Shown: positions 23,875 through 35,948 of the stretch, piece after piece
How positions within the stretch are numbered: position 1 is the first letter of the stretch
Layout of the letters: every line of letters starts with the position of its first letter
From: Tetmemena sp. SeJ-2015
Taxonomy: Eukaryota > Ciliophora > Spirotrichea > Sporadotrichida > Oxytrichidae
Reading direction: 5' to 3'
Length of the DNA: 64,000 bases
NCBI GenBank assembly: GCA_027382625.1
Contig: JAJKFJ010021106.1
Location: forward strand, 43,756-107,755
Notes under the pieces: model-generated
Told to the model about the DNA's origin: nothing
Databases searched by the model: none
The model's input: only the letters and a program-made list of their open reading frames with translations
Translations under genes and position numbers: made by a program

Positions 23875-24769
23875 TTATTTATCTGTAATAAATAAATTAA
23901 ATTATTGAAACTACTAGGATATTTAGCTTTAATTGAAATAAAATGAGATTAATATTTCATACCACTATCCCACCATTACTCTTAATTTGTGCTTCAATTT
24001 TATAAATATTAAGTTATTATTTTATAAGCTATTAATTTTTATCATAAAAATATTTACTCTTGTTTGGTTAAATCTTTGCTTTACTTTTCTCCTTTCTCTT
24101 CTACTTTAATGTTTAACTTTAAATGTCTTTGAGGAAACTGTAAAGATAAAAAATTCATAACTTTCTCTTAAATTAGAAGATAGAGTAAAACTCAGATTCT
24201 GAGAAAAATGAGTAAAATTAAAGAGAAAAGACTATTTAAAAATAAATAACTGAAGAAAAACAGAAGAAATCTTTTTGATCAATATGAAGAGTAAATTTTG
24301 AAGCAAATTGTCTTTTTTTATTTTATTTCTATTGTTTTCAAATCGTAATATTGAAAATCAATCTTCCTAATTAGTTTTTAGCATTTCATATATGCAATAA
24401 TATATTTTGGAGTATTCATATTAGCTTTTATTAAAGTCAGGTCTTTTGTAGAAAACTATTTAGTGAGATAAATTCCAAGTTTAATAGAATATTATGCAAT
24501 CGATGAATTTAACATAACAAAAAATTTATTTATGGTGTTATTAAAGAACCAACGAACTAAGATAAAATACAAAGAAAGACTAATTTAGCAGGCCTAATTT
24601 TATAAAGATTAATAAAAATTTTAATAAGTATTAATAAGCTTACTTAGTTTTCTCAAAACTATTTAAAAATGAGGATAGTTGTTCAAAAATCATAAAAATT
24701 GTCAAAAAATAAAATTATAAAAGAATTAACTTAAAATTGTTGATAAGTCTATTCATTTAAAAAGGCTAT
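23875..24769. other. AT-rich spacer between the kinase paralogs
   Basis: Very AT-rich with no coding pattern on either strand. It should hold the promoter of paralog 1 and the 3' end of paralog 2. Confidence 0.4.
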
Positions 24770-27700
24770 TCAAAATATCAAGCAATTTGAGGTCCTTGCA
24801 TCTTGCTAATACTCATAAGATTTAATGAAATTACTTTTGCTATCGTATTTTTTGAATTCTCCTTCCCTCTTCCCATTTTTAATTTTATAGAATGTTATAA
24901 AGTTATAATTTATGAATTGTCCTTCATAGTATTAACCGTTGGTTTTATAGAGCTTTCCAAGTCCATGTTTCAGTCCATTTTCAAACTGACCTTCGTATAA
25001 TACTCTTCCTATATTCCATTTTATAATTTAAGCTATCTATAAATTAACTTTTATGAATTGTTTAATAGTTCTTTTCCCTTCGGTTGTGCTCTTCTCATAG
25101 ACAAACTCTTTCCCTTATCCATGCTTCACTCCCTTTTTAAATTAACCCTCATACATTACCAAGTTTAGTTCTCCATAGAGCGTCCCTTTCCCACTGTAAG
25201 CACCTTCCTCAAAGTTTCCAGTGTATATGAAACTCCCATCAGGCTTGTACAAAGCTCCCATTCCTTGGGGCCTACCATATAAAATATAAGTCATTCTGCC
25301 AGTATCCTTGATATTCTTTACCATCCTTCATCCTCATAAAAACTTCATAATCTTAAATTTATCTCATAACCCCAAATCCGTATTTTTTCCCTTGGAAGAT
25401 TTGGCCTTTGTAAGTTCCATATTTGTCGACTATTTCCTGGTTGTCCAAAACTTGACTCTTAACCTCCTCTTTCTTAATCTCTTGTTTAACTTTTCGTTCC
25501 TCAGTTTTCTTTGCTTTCTAATCTTCATGATTTTACTTCACTTCTTGCTCCTTTAACTTATCTTTGGCCTTCTTCTCTTCTTAAGCTTTTTTATCTTATA
25601 GAGTATTATCGACGTAAATTGCGTAAATAGAATAAGCGAAATACAGAAGTGGACTTACCTTTAATATTTTCACTGACTTGTTCTAGTAGTAGTAGATGTA
25701 GTAGTAGTAGTAGTAGTAGTAGTTGTAGTATAGTAGTAGTAGAGCTAGTCAGTGAAATCTTAATTAGAACCCAACCACCAATCACATTTTTAAATTAATC
25801 GCCAGTCGCTCCAATGTCTTAAAATTTAATTGATCACCTTTTAATTAAAGGTGGCAGCCACCTCGACTTAGAATGATTAATTATCTTAATTAGGAATAAA
25901 TTATAACTTTCAAAGATGGAGCTAACCTTTCCTTGTTCCTCGTTGTCGTATTCCTCACACTGGCCTTCACCCTCTTCGAACTGAATTCTTTTGATTTCTG
26001 CAACCACCCTAATCTACGACAATCATACTCTATTAGTTCTGTTTCTCATTTTTCTATAATTATTATCCGTTGAGCACTAATTTTACATTACTTAAGAAAC
26101 TCAGCTTTTACTATAAGAGGCCACATCTTTTAGTAATTAACAGAACATTATAGATGTAACTTCATTTCCATCTAAAATAAGCATTCTGGTATGAGAAAGT
26201 TTTCCATAATTGCAGAAATTAATAAATTATTAAACTTACCTATTTTAAGATGGTTTAGCATTGCATGGAAGATAATGAGAGCTTACAGTGCTAGCTTTTT
26301 CGCATTGAAAATGAGAGTTTTGTCTCACTTCGTTCAGGCTTTAGAGCAGCAAACTAACAATATTTTTAAATATTAGGGCTGAACATATAATATTATTGAG
26401 CCTACTGAATCTATACGACTTTCTTCTTTTTGTTTCTGTTTTTCTTTTTCTTAATTTAAACAGGTAAGTTTAAGCCTGTATCTTACGAAGTGATTTTAAA
26501 ATTGTCTTCTTTGTCTTCTTAATTAGGCTCTGTCTCTGCAAAAAACTATTATGAAGAACTACTCCCTGCCATCTTCGTAAAATCAGTTTACCTACTGTCG
26601 ACATTATCTAAGTAGGACTCAATAACTTGGCTGGATTGAAAATCCTCAGAGCTTGAAATAGTGAAGCTCCTTCTTTTATAATTCTTCAGTGGCTCCTAAT
26701 CTGAGGAACTTACATTGAAGTCTTCTATAGGGCCGCTCCCAAAAAGAAAATCAGATCCTTTCTACCATATGTTAGTATCGTCAATTACTAAACTATCAGA
26801 TATCTCGGAGCGCTCAGCTATTGAGTTTAGAGGTTACCTGGTTTTAGAATTATCTTTGAGATCAGAGTTGGAAGTACTCTGAGTCTTTTGCTCCTGCGTT
26901 TAGGGCTTAGAATTACTGACGTCATTTTTTGCTTTAAGAATCTGATCGTTCCACGGATTTTCTCTCTTGAATAAAACAAGAAAGATCGTTAATAGTTAAC
27001 TTGAATATCATATGCTAGAGGGCTGCATTAATATCAAGTCTCTCCTTTGGATTGTGTTTGAGTAGGCTATCTACGAAGTTTTGAAGTGCTGCACTAAAAG
27101 CAGATAAAATTAAAAGCTCCTACTGAGGGTTTTAGGTTTAATCTGACTGCAGTTGTAATTAGGTCGCCATTAAAGTATCGATAAAATATTAAAGAGTAGT
27201 TCTATTAAAAGTATTCTTAAATACTAAATAGTAATCACCTGAGCAGATAAAGTATATCAAAACACCGAGTGACCACATATCTGCTGACTTGTCATGGGGC
27301 TGTTTAGTCATAATCTCATTTGCCATAAAGGAGATGGTCCCACCGAAAGTGTGAGCTATTCTTTGCTCTGCTGAAAGGAGCTTCGAATTCCCAAAGTCTG
27401 AGATCTTAAGAACCTCATCCTTAGTCACTAAAATGTTTTCTGGTTTTAAGTCTCTATGCAAGAAATTGTGCTTATGCAAGTGTTAAATGCCCAAGCAAAT
27501 CTGATGTCAAATTAATTTTACATAAAAAATAATAATTTATGTATCCAATCTACTACTATTAGTTCATTAAACCTGCTCTCGTTTTTAACTTTTGTTATGA
27601 ACTTTATGAGGGTTTGATTTTCTGCAAATTCCATGACCATCGCTATTTTTTCTTCAGAAGTGTCAATAAACGCCTCAAAATATTTTACTATGTGTTTGTG

Positions 27701-28024
27701 TTTTGGAAGTTTACTCAGATTGAAAAATATATCCTTCATTCAAATAGCATTAAATAAATTGAAAGCCTCCTTTAGATTTACCTCTTTGATAGGCATTAAT
27801 TTTACGGCATAAAGTTTAGAGTCTGTCCTGCTCCTATACTTATGAACCTGTCCAAAAGCTCCCTCCCCTAAAAACTGCTCTTTCCTATAGAGCTCATCTA
27901 AATTCTTCTTAGGAAGGTTGAAATTTGAGCTTTCTATAAACTTCTATGCATTTTATTTTGACTATTCAATAGCATTTTCGCTTTCAAGATTCTCCTAAAT
28001 CTTTTTCTTTGGTTTTCGTTCCAT
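24770..28024 (-). CDS. protein kinase with C-terminal MORN repeats, paralog 2
   Basis: The start is the ATG at 28022-28024 and the stop the TGA at 24770-24772. A complete kinase domain is visible: glycine loop GEGAFGQV, YAVKLM, 'HRDLKPENILVT', intact DFG in 'ISDFGNSKLL', 'GGTISFMANEI', 'DMWSLGVLIYFICSGDY' and 'LLKHNPKERLDINAALQH'. A Ser-rich linker of ~200 residues follows, ending in a basic stretch (IKKKKNRNKKKKV), then a Lys/Glu-rich helix and about five MORN units ('YGTYKGQIFQGKKYGFG', 'YTGNFEEGAYSGKGTLYG', 'YEGQFENGLKHGLGKLYK'). Ser/Thr kinase activity is likely. MORN repeats suggest membrane or cytoskeletal targeting. At least two IESs interrupt the kinase domain. Confidence 0.75.
25668..25757. 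repeat. AGT trinucleotide tract framed by an 11-bp inverted repeat
   Basis: A (AGT/TAG)n tract with a few interruptions spans about 25683-25745. It is bounded by TTTCACTGACT at 25668-25678 and its exact reverse complement at 25747-25757. On the coding strand of paralog 2 it could encode a Leu or Thr run between the linker and the MORN half, or it could be an insert. Confidence 0.75.
27178..27233. other. IES, 56 bp, pointer AGTA
   Basis: AGTA lies at 27174-27177 and 27230-27233. Excision joins CSGDY to FNGDLITTAVRLN in frame. Paralog 1 is interrupted at the same place. Confidence 0.75.
27507..27541. other. IES, 35 bp, pointer ATG
   Basis: ATG lies at 27504-27506 and 27539-27541. Excision gives VDWIHQICLGIQHLHK. 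It is at the same codon position as the 29-bp IES of paralog 1, but the pointer differs. Confidence 0.8.
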
Positions 28025-28170
28025 TTATTTTAATCAACATTATATAATTTAGTACTGAAAACTATAATGAAAATTCGTAGTTATCTTGGAAAATGAAATT
28101 AAGGGACATTTATAAGTGTTAGTTAGGATATGTTGTATTATCTGTGTGTTTATAGGTGTGTGTGTGTATG

Positions 28171-31100
28171 TCATGATTCTGCTAAAACTTCTACACTGTC
28201 ATTTTATTAACTGCTAATTTTAATAACAGGGACCTTGAGATTCCTCTTGGCCTTGTCTTTGCTTTTTCGTTTTGTCTTCCTCTCTAGCTTTGATACCTGC
28301 GACTCTTCCTATTCAGTTTATTTCGCTTAGGATTCGTTCTGAAATAAGCTTAATATGAAAACTTTAAAGTAAAACCTTTAAGATGAACAAAGTTTCTCAT
28401 AGAGGGTCGCTTGTTTTGGCTGATATCTTGGCTAGGAGGATCGGATACTTCCTCTTCCTCTCTATACTTTTTCTAATTATAAGACGAGACTCTGCCGCTA
28501 GACTTCTAATCGTACTACTACTATCTAGCTGAGTTCTAATGTACGTTCTCATCAAGCACTCTTCGTGATGATGAGCTTGGCAAATTCTCAATTGGAATGA
28601 TCGTTTATTTCTAATAAAATCCTTAAAATCTATGATGAAACGGTTGGGTGGCGATTAGTTTTAATCACTGACTGACTACTATTACTACTAAGACTGCTAT
28701 TCTTATGTCTTTTTGACTTTCTAGGGTAATTCCTCAAGCTCCAAGGATTGTACTGACAGCACAGATTTCTCCTCGTAGGGAGACTGTCTATCAGCTTCTG
28801 CAGTTTATTACTGGCTGTTCAGGATAGCTTCATAGATTTCATTGAATCTCTTTATCTCTAGGTATTTTGAGTACTCTTTCATAATAGAAAATCTAATGAC
28901 GAATAAGAAGATGATAATGATCTTTCATCTGCATGTTAGGGTTCTGAGATTTCTAAATTTCTTTTCGAAATACTCGTCAAAGTCGTAGCAAATGCAAAAA
29001 CTGAGTGTCTTGTATATTCCAAGATAAAAAGCCAAACTTAGAAATCATTCTTCTTAATTATAATGAAGCAATACGACAAGTTTAATCCTCAAAAGTATCG
29101 GGATTGGCTGTCTCTTCAAAAACTTGATGTTGTTATCTATGCTCTTAAATACTCAATATTTCGGCTTTATAGTTTCCTTCAAGCTGTTTGCCTGGCTTTT
29201 CTTTAGCTGAGGTTTTTCAATGTCCTTCATAATGATAGGTGAAGTGTTTTTCTTCATACCTAGATTTTATTTCAACTGCATGGCTTGCTGAATACTGTAC
29301 TTTGTAGATCGTGATGCAAACGTTTGTGCGGAAGAGTGATGACCCATAGATTTCTTTTGAACGCTGAAATCCTGATTGTTATTATAATTTGAAGAGGATT
29401 TGTCCTCAGCTTGGTACCCCTATGCTATATTAAACGCAAAATGAAGTATGACTATTTAAATGATGGGAATTTTTATATTGGCTCTATTGAGTGTGTCGTC
29501 TAAATTATTGACAGGCGCATAGTGTTCAGGAGCCACTTTTGAAAACGCATCTTTCTCTTTCCTCTGCTTTTAAGTCTCTCGCTTATTTGGTATAAGATTT
29601 ATTCTTTAAGAATCTCTCAACGCGCTAGTGTCCCAGTCAAAAAAGTCCGGCTGCCTCTACGAGCCAACTAAAACTCTATTTCCATCCTGTATCCTTCTCA
29701 TGATTCCTCCCACTATTCCATTTTATTAATATTATAACGACTGTTGTTATTTCAACTTTTCTGTGGCCTCTCTTTATTTGAGAGACTGTATGAGGAACTC
29801 CTTTAGGAAGTACTATTACTAAAGTGTGGAGATTATGTAGCCGATTATAGCAGATAAGAAGAACATAAGCCCGCCAGTTTGTGAAAATGCATCAAAGATT
29901 ATACAATTATAAAATGAATCCTTCATTTAAATTATATTTGAGAGATTGTTCTGGTAAGTCGTTTGTGTTCTTAATAGAAAGGAGAGCTTTGGTAAAAATT
30001 AAATAACTATAAATGGCAAATGATAGTTATGGTAAATATCAGAAAATGCGTAGCCAGAAACCGAGAAATCAATATACTATGTTGCAATGATCTCCTGACT
30101 CGTATAATATTGCGAAAAAATTATAATCCAAGTATACCTAATTAAAAAGTGAATATAAAATTTTGAGTGACAATTTCAATAATTGTTTTGAGTCCAATCG
30201 AAATTGAAAGAGAGCTGCTTTCAATCTTGAAGTCTGTTAAGAATTACTTGCTATTGTCTCAAAAAATAAAAACAGAATGGAAACACCTTTTTATAATCTG
30301 AGGAGTGTTAAATTTTTGGAGAGCATGAGGTTGTAATTTTATCTTTGGATTGTTGTTTTAATAGGATCCTTAAAATCCTAAATGTCTAGGTAGTTTTAGC
30401 TGCTCAGAGTAAATTAATATTTAATTAAAAATATAATTTAAACTCAAGATGGATATCTAATATAGATAAATTAGAATAGCTAATTGAAATTAAATGAGCA
30501 TCTCTAAAAAATATTGTGCATAAAAGAATATACATAAAATATGTTTTATAATTTCTAAGTGTAAGCCATTTTTTAGTTAATTCAAAGATAAGGTTTTTAA
30601 TTGAGATATAACTTTTAAGAAAATAGATTTATCTTCAGACTTAATCTAACTCTCTAATAATTTTGAGCTTGAGATCTAATCTCGGTTTCATCTTTGCAAG
30701 TTATGCCCAGGTCCGAGGAGTTATAAATTTTTCTCTTTAAATAGTAAATAGGCGAGCTATATTTCATAAGAGTAAGCATTTAACATTGTTTAGTTGCAAA
30801 TTGTGCTAAAAATATTCAAGCTGCTATAGTTAATCACACATAAATGAGTAAACTTTTCTAAAATTAAGTTATCTAGAGAGGCACTTTGTGCTGAAAAGGA
30901 AATTATAAAATAGATTTAAAAAAATTCTTTAATAAGGAGTTGTCGTATTAACCTCCTTTTATTGCATAGCTAAAATTTTTTGGCAGGCAGAGATAGGAAA
31001 ATATATTTTAAGTATTTAAAAATTTAAATATCTTATATTTAAGATAGTTACTCGCAATCTAATATGTGGATTGAAAGTCCTCAGCCTTCCCGAAAAAATC

Positions 31101-31672
31101 AGTTGAGTCACACAATCTCAACCCTCCTGTTTTCTGCGTCTTAGTGCCATTGTTTACAGTTGTATATTAGCAAAATAATTTTATTGAATTTCATTCAATC
31201 AGTTCTAAATATATTTTGCTATAGGTGTAGAAGAAGGAGAAATACTGTAGCGCTTTAGTTAAATTGAAGGAGGTTTGTGTGTTACGGACAGATATTGCAA
31301 AAAAAGAAATAAGCAAAATATATTTACTTATCAAAAACTTTTGATATTGCGTATTAGAAGCTGGAAGAGTTGAGATATGCAGCTGACTTTGCCCCATCCA
31401 TAAGCTGGTCATAAAAAACTTGCGACGTGCTGCTGGATAAGACATCTTCATTAAATTTTAATGAAGATAGAAATGTTTGCACATTTGTATTAATCTTAAT
31501 TGACAACTTGCCTCAGGATGTACCCAAAGTAAAAGATGCAAAAAAAGCGCAAAAGCCAAGTTAGCGAAGCCCCTAGCATAGTCGGATACGTGCCTCTGTC
31601 CTTGAAACTGAGGGTTACGGGGTGCCCGAACTAATCTACGCTTTTAAAAAGCTTCCTCAGTGTTAATGGCAT
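28171..31672 (-). CDS. multi-pass membrane protein, ciliate family, paralog A
   Basis: The start is the ATG at 31670-31672 and the stop the TGA at 28171-28173. The N-terminus 'FKSVDQFGHPVTLSFKDRG' followed by 'LGASLTWLLRFFCIFYFG' closely parallels paralog B at 32383-35787. A mid-region follows ('LTDFKIESSSLSISIGLKTI', 'YIDFSVSGYAFSDIY'). A late membrane segment 'GGLMFFLSAIIGYIISTL' precedes a long cytosolic, Gln/Ser/Lys-rich tail ending 'KISSQQNDSVEVLAES'. The region 30240-31090 is AT-rich and probably holds IESs. It looks like an abundant ciliate membrane-protein family whose function I do not know. Confidence 0.6.
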
Positions 31673-32382
31673 TAGAACTTAATATAATATTGGAAAGATT
31701 TAATTAGAATATTTAGATTTTTAAATATGATATGTAGAAGAATCATTATGCTTTAGCCAGTATAGATATTCCAAGATAAATAATTATCTTAATCTGAGAT
31801 TCCTTACTTTGAAATAAACCCTGTTAAGTATAGTTTTTAAAATACTTTAAGATCTCTATTTGCCAAACTATATTTCCTCTGGCATTCTTTTTTTCTTTCC
31901 CTCTCTTATTGATCCAAATAGGAAGTGTAATATATATACTTCATCCTCTCAATTTAGGATTTATTCCTTAATCTAGTGTTTAATTAAAATTTGAAGTTAT
32001 TTATCTAAGTTAATATCGTTTCCCCTTCCCATTAAATCTCCGTTCAATCTTGCCCATAATACATAAGAATTAATATTCTATAATCATCGTATAAAAGTAG
32101 GAAAGCAATATTCATTAAATTTAAATAGCAACTAAGCCCTTTAATTCACTTTTTTATAAGTAAGGACTAAAATCAGCTTCTTCAAATTGAACTGTAATTT
32201 ATGCAAAAGGACCCATTCTCTCAAACTTAACAAACTGTAAGCCGCAAAATTTTTATTATATTTTCATTTAAATTATTATTAAAATAACGAGAGAACTAAC
32301 TAAAATCTCCACTAGTAATGCTCAAAATATATTTTAAGAAATTTAGAATTAAAATACTTTGTCTTAGAATAGATTAGTTCAC
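31673..32382. other. AT-rich spacer between the membrane-protein paralogs
   Basis: AT-rich with no coding pattern seen. It should contain the promoter of paralog A and the 3' flank of paralog B. Confidence 0.4.
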
Positions 32383-35300
32383 TCATCTTATATAGAGCCT
32401 TAATTTGAAAGAGTCAGGGCTGGAAGCTTTAACTTAGCGTTTCCAGGGAATTTCTTGAGCTTAACATCAGTTTGAGACGGATTTTAATTCTTCACGCCTC
32501 CTTTCTAATTAGGTGAGGTTGAGTCATTAGAGTTAGCTTACAGGGCTTCTCTCTCTGTGCTACTTGCGTTTCCAAAATTGTAGTTCATCTTCCCTTCTGA
32601 GCCTCCTTCTAAATCTTCAAACTTAGTTTAGCCATTTGACTTTTTCTTCTTTTTCTTTTAGGCTCTTTTAGTTTATCTAGTGGTCTTTAAAGGCTCTAAA
32701 GATTTCATCTCTTATTCAAAATCAGTTGCCTTTGTCTTTACTTATAAATGATGAGTCTAATTAGATAAATTATTTTAACTTTATCGTTGTTGAATTCAAA
32801 ATCTACCATGCTCATAAAATTAAGTAGATCTCACGCATAGTAAGTTTGCAAAATAAGCTCTCTCTTTGAAGCTATCTATTCTCTTGGATTTTTTCCTGAC
32901 CTGATTCACATTTGCAAATAATAAATGCTTAAAGTTCAAATTATTCACCTTTAGTTTATCCTAAAGTTTGAGTTAAAGAGTAACTCAGATTATAGGCATT
33001 CTTCTTCAGAAGAAGTTTGCCTGCTCGACTGCCTTCTATGAAATTCCTGATCTCCAGATTCTTCTGAAACTCATTGAAAAGTTCAATGATGGATTTTATC
33101 TTCCGCTCATTTTCTTCGTATCTAATTAAATAAATGTTATGAAAAAAGTTTATTCAACTTATAAAATCTCTTTTTGATCTGGCTTCTTCTACACATACAT
33201 AGCACCCTCATCATTTTAGGAATTATAACAAATTATCACATATACTTATAGTTATCAATAGAAGCTGTAGCTTCAACACCTAGGGAATAGAATTGTCTTT
33301 TACAATTTTCAATTGCTAGCTCAGAGAGTCTTAAATATCTATCCCTTCAATCTTAGAGGCGTATTTATTTTTTCCTTGGTCTATTTAGCTTGCATGAAAC
33401 ATGCTGTAGTAGCTTTGACTCTTGAAACTGTTACTCAAACGAGAGTTATTGCCCAAATCCTGCTTTAAGGGCTAATCCCCTACTGCTGAAAGAAGGTTCC
33501 TATCTACTTGCGTTTGACGTTCAAGAGCAGTTTCCATATTTTAAGAAGGTGCATAATCTGCGAGAGTTGGATTAAAATGCTCAGTAACTTAGGGAGTCAA
33601 ATGATTACGATTCGAGTATTACGACAGCTAGTTATAGTCTTATTTTTACCCCTCACTCTTATCCTTCTGTGCTTTCTTAGTTTTAGAGGCTACTCCCAAT
33701 CTATTTCCGACAACTTTGCTCTTGCTTATACTAATAGGTCTATCTCTCTCAGAACTGCAGTCATATCCCTCCTCTATATCTCTGTTCCCTTCGCTTCTCT
33801 CTTTGTTCTTGATTTCCTCTATTCTCTCTCTTTGGCTTTTAGAGTTGACTTTGATCAAATAGCCTATTTTCTGCGAGGGAGAGCTCTCCTTATCCATACT
33901 CATCACGTCTTGGCTGTTATCATCACTTGCTTTGAGGAAAGGGCTGTGCAAAGCTTGAATTGTGAGAAGCTATATTCTTCTGGTTAGTTTGGATGATAGT
34001 TGGTTGTTGCTGCATCTTGGAGCTGCTATAACTACTGAGTTAATAGCTATATTTGGGATCTGAAAATGAGCTGCTGCTCTTCTCGTTTTAGAAGGATGGG
34101 AGATTTAGGGAGGGATGATGCGGCCTTGAAGTTTAGGTTTGGCTGTGTAAAGATGAAGAAAGCTTCTTCAATTTAGAATGACTCTTCTCCATGATACATT
34201 ATAAAGTTGAGAGAAATGATAGAATGAATGGATAAAAGAGTTTACTTATGATGATGGTAAGGAGCTATTTGAGGAAGAGCTGCTCTTAAATTCCTGAAAT
34301 GAGAAAAAAGGCAATTACCCCAAGTAGATTGAGCAAACCTCCTACACTTGTTAGGACTTACGAAATTGTATAGACTTGCCTGCTATGCTGATAATAAGAA
34401 GGGGATGCCAAATTTAGTAAAATATTATAAGATAAGCCAAGAAGTTATAAGCCAAGAAAATAGAAGGGGTAATAATGTAAATTTTCAAATAATATGATAA
34501 GCATGATTAATTTTGAGTTCTCAATATAAAATTCAACCCAACTTAAAAAAGCATAGCCATTTGAGGCGTCATTAGGTGACATCTCAACATCAGTTGTACC
34601 CAGACTGTAGTACTATTTAGAATAATTTTAATTCACCTATCATGATTGAAGTATTTCTGATCGTTGCTGAGCAAGTCAAAATAGATGGAGTCTTTCATTT
34701 CAACTTAATTCATTACCATTTATATTGTGAACTGCTGATAGTAGTTAGGTATTGCCTGTGGAGTTTTCTGTATGAAGTTTACCTAGACTGGATCTTCGAA
34801 GTTTCTAAAGTCGAAATACTGAGTGCTTATCAATCATAATTATAATCATCCTTAAGAAAGTTAAACTTATTTTCTTCAATGTTGCGAAATAGATATGACT
34901 CTTGAAATCGATGATATCCTCAAAGCTTTTACAAGTCCTGTTCTAGCCAGGGTAGTATTCCTCGACTGACCAATCATCGCACCCCGATACCCAAATATAA
35001 GCTACACTTGTAATAAGCATATTGATTAAATATTGAATGCCGAGAATCTATTAGACTCATCTTGATTTGCCTAGTTAGCTAAGTCCCCACTTCCTTGGAT
35101 AGTCCAATCAAATGAACTGGGGAGGCACACAAATCTTGAGATGTTGTATTTGCTGAGCAGAGTTTGATCGCCGAAGAAGTTGGTATCTTGGCAAGATTAT
35201 AGGTATCCATACTCTGTCTTCAGATCCTAAGGGTCCACATTAGGGATATACACTCGATAGAAAATGAAATATTTACCTTTTCATTTAGGACTGCTGTTAA

Positions 35301-35787
35301 GATTTATTAGATAGGAGTAGAGGATTTGGATGTACTCAAACAGATCTGGAATATCAGCAGCTGGGTTGCTGTTGTTCACTGCTTTCAAGCCAAACTAAAA
35401 GTTGCAACCTATAAATAAGAAGGTGGACAAATATCTGATAAAGTTGTTTGGAGTCAAGTTGATGGGCATTTAATCTTTGAATAAGTCTCTGTACAGAATC
35501 ACAGATGAGATATTAATTATCTTGTTATTAAATTATAATCGATGACTAAGTTTGCTATATATGATATTTACGATGTCTCTGTTGATGACAATGATAATCT
35601 GTTGAATGAAGAAGATGAGAATAATAAGCCTCACTAGCCAAGTTGCAGAAGCCCCGACCAGTGTTTTAAACTTATTGGAGCGGTTATATCTCAACTGAAT
35701 CTGATACCCATATTAGTCAGTTGCTCTTAGTTTGTTGAGCAAGATCTCGCCTGTCTTATTGCGTTTAGCCATAACTTGCTTTGTCAT
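32383..35787 (-). CDS. multi-pass membrane protein, ciliate family, paralog B
   Basis: The start is the ATG at 35785-35787 and the stop the TGA at 32383-32385. The N-terminus has 'YGYQIQLRYNRSNKFKTLVG', then a hydrophobic helix 'WLVRLIILIFFIQQIIIVI'. An extracytoplasmic-looking middle follows, with Cys-containing segments ('LQSCQDTNFFGDQTLLSKYN', 'FVCLPSSFDWTIQGSGDLAN') and 'YFDFRNFEDPVQVNFIQKTP'. Another hydrophobic region near 34500-34350 leads into a long Ser/Gln-rich cytosolic tail (34150-32400). It shares order and motifs with paralog A in tandem. No family name can be given; a channel or receptor role would be speculation. Confidence 0.6.
35515..35578. other. IES, 64 bp, pointer GATATT
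   Basis: GATATT lies at 35509-35514 and 35573-35578. Excision joins NRDIVNI to SSVILYRDLFKDQMP just after the first membrane helix of paralog B. Confidence 0.85.
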
Positions 35788-35948
35788 TTTTAGCTTCTAT
35801 AATAATTGACTTTGCTGATTTTGTAATTAGAGCAGCTATAATTTATTATAAAGTAGGGAAGCTCTTAATTAGAATTCTCAGACGAATTGTTGAAAAGCTA
35901 TTTCCCCATACAAATCTCATAAATCTTCTTAATTAGCTGTTTTCTGAT

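Noticed and set aside
31540..31660. A GC-rich block that looked like a tRNA or structured RNA gene
   Set aside because: It has no usable A/B boxes. On the minus strand it encodes the N-terminus of membrane-protein paralog A, matching paralog B.
33508..33987. 159-aa hydrophobic plus-strand ORF
   Set aside because: It is a shadow of the Ser/Arg-rich tail of membrane-protein paralog B on the minus strand.
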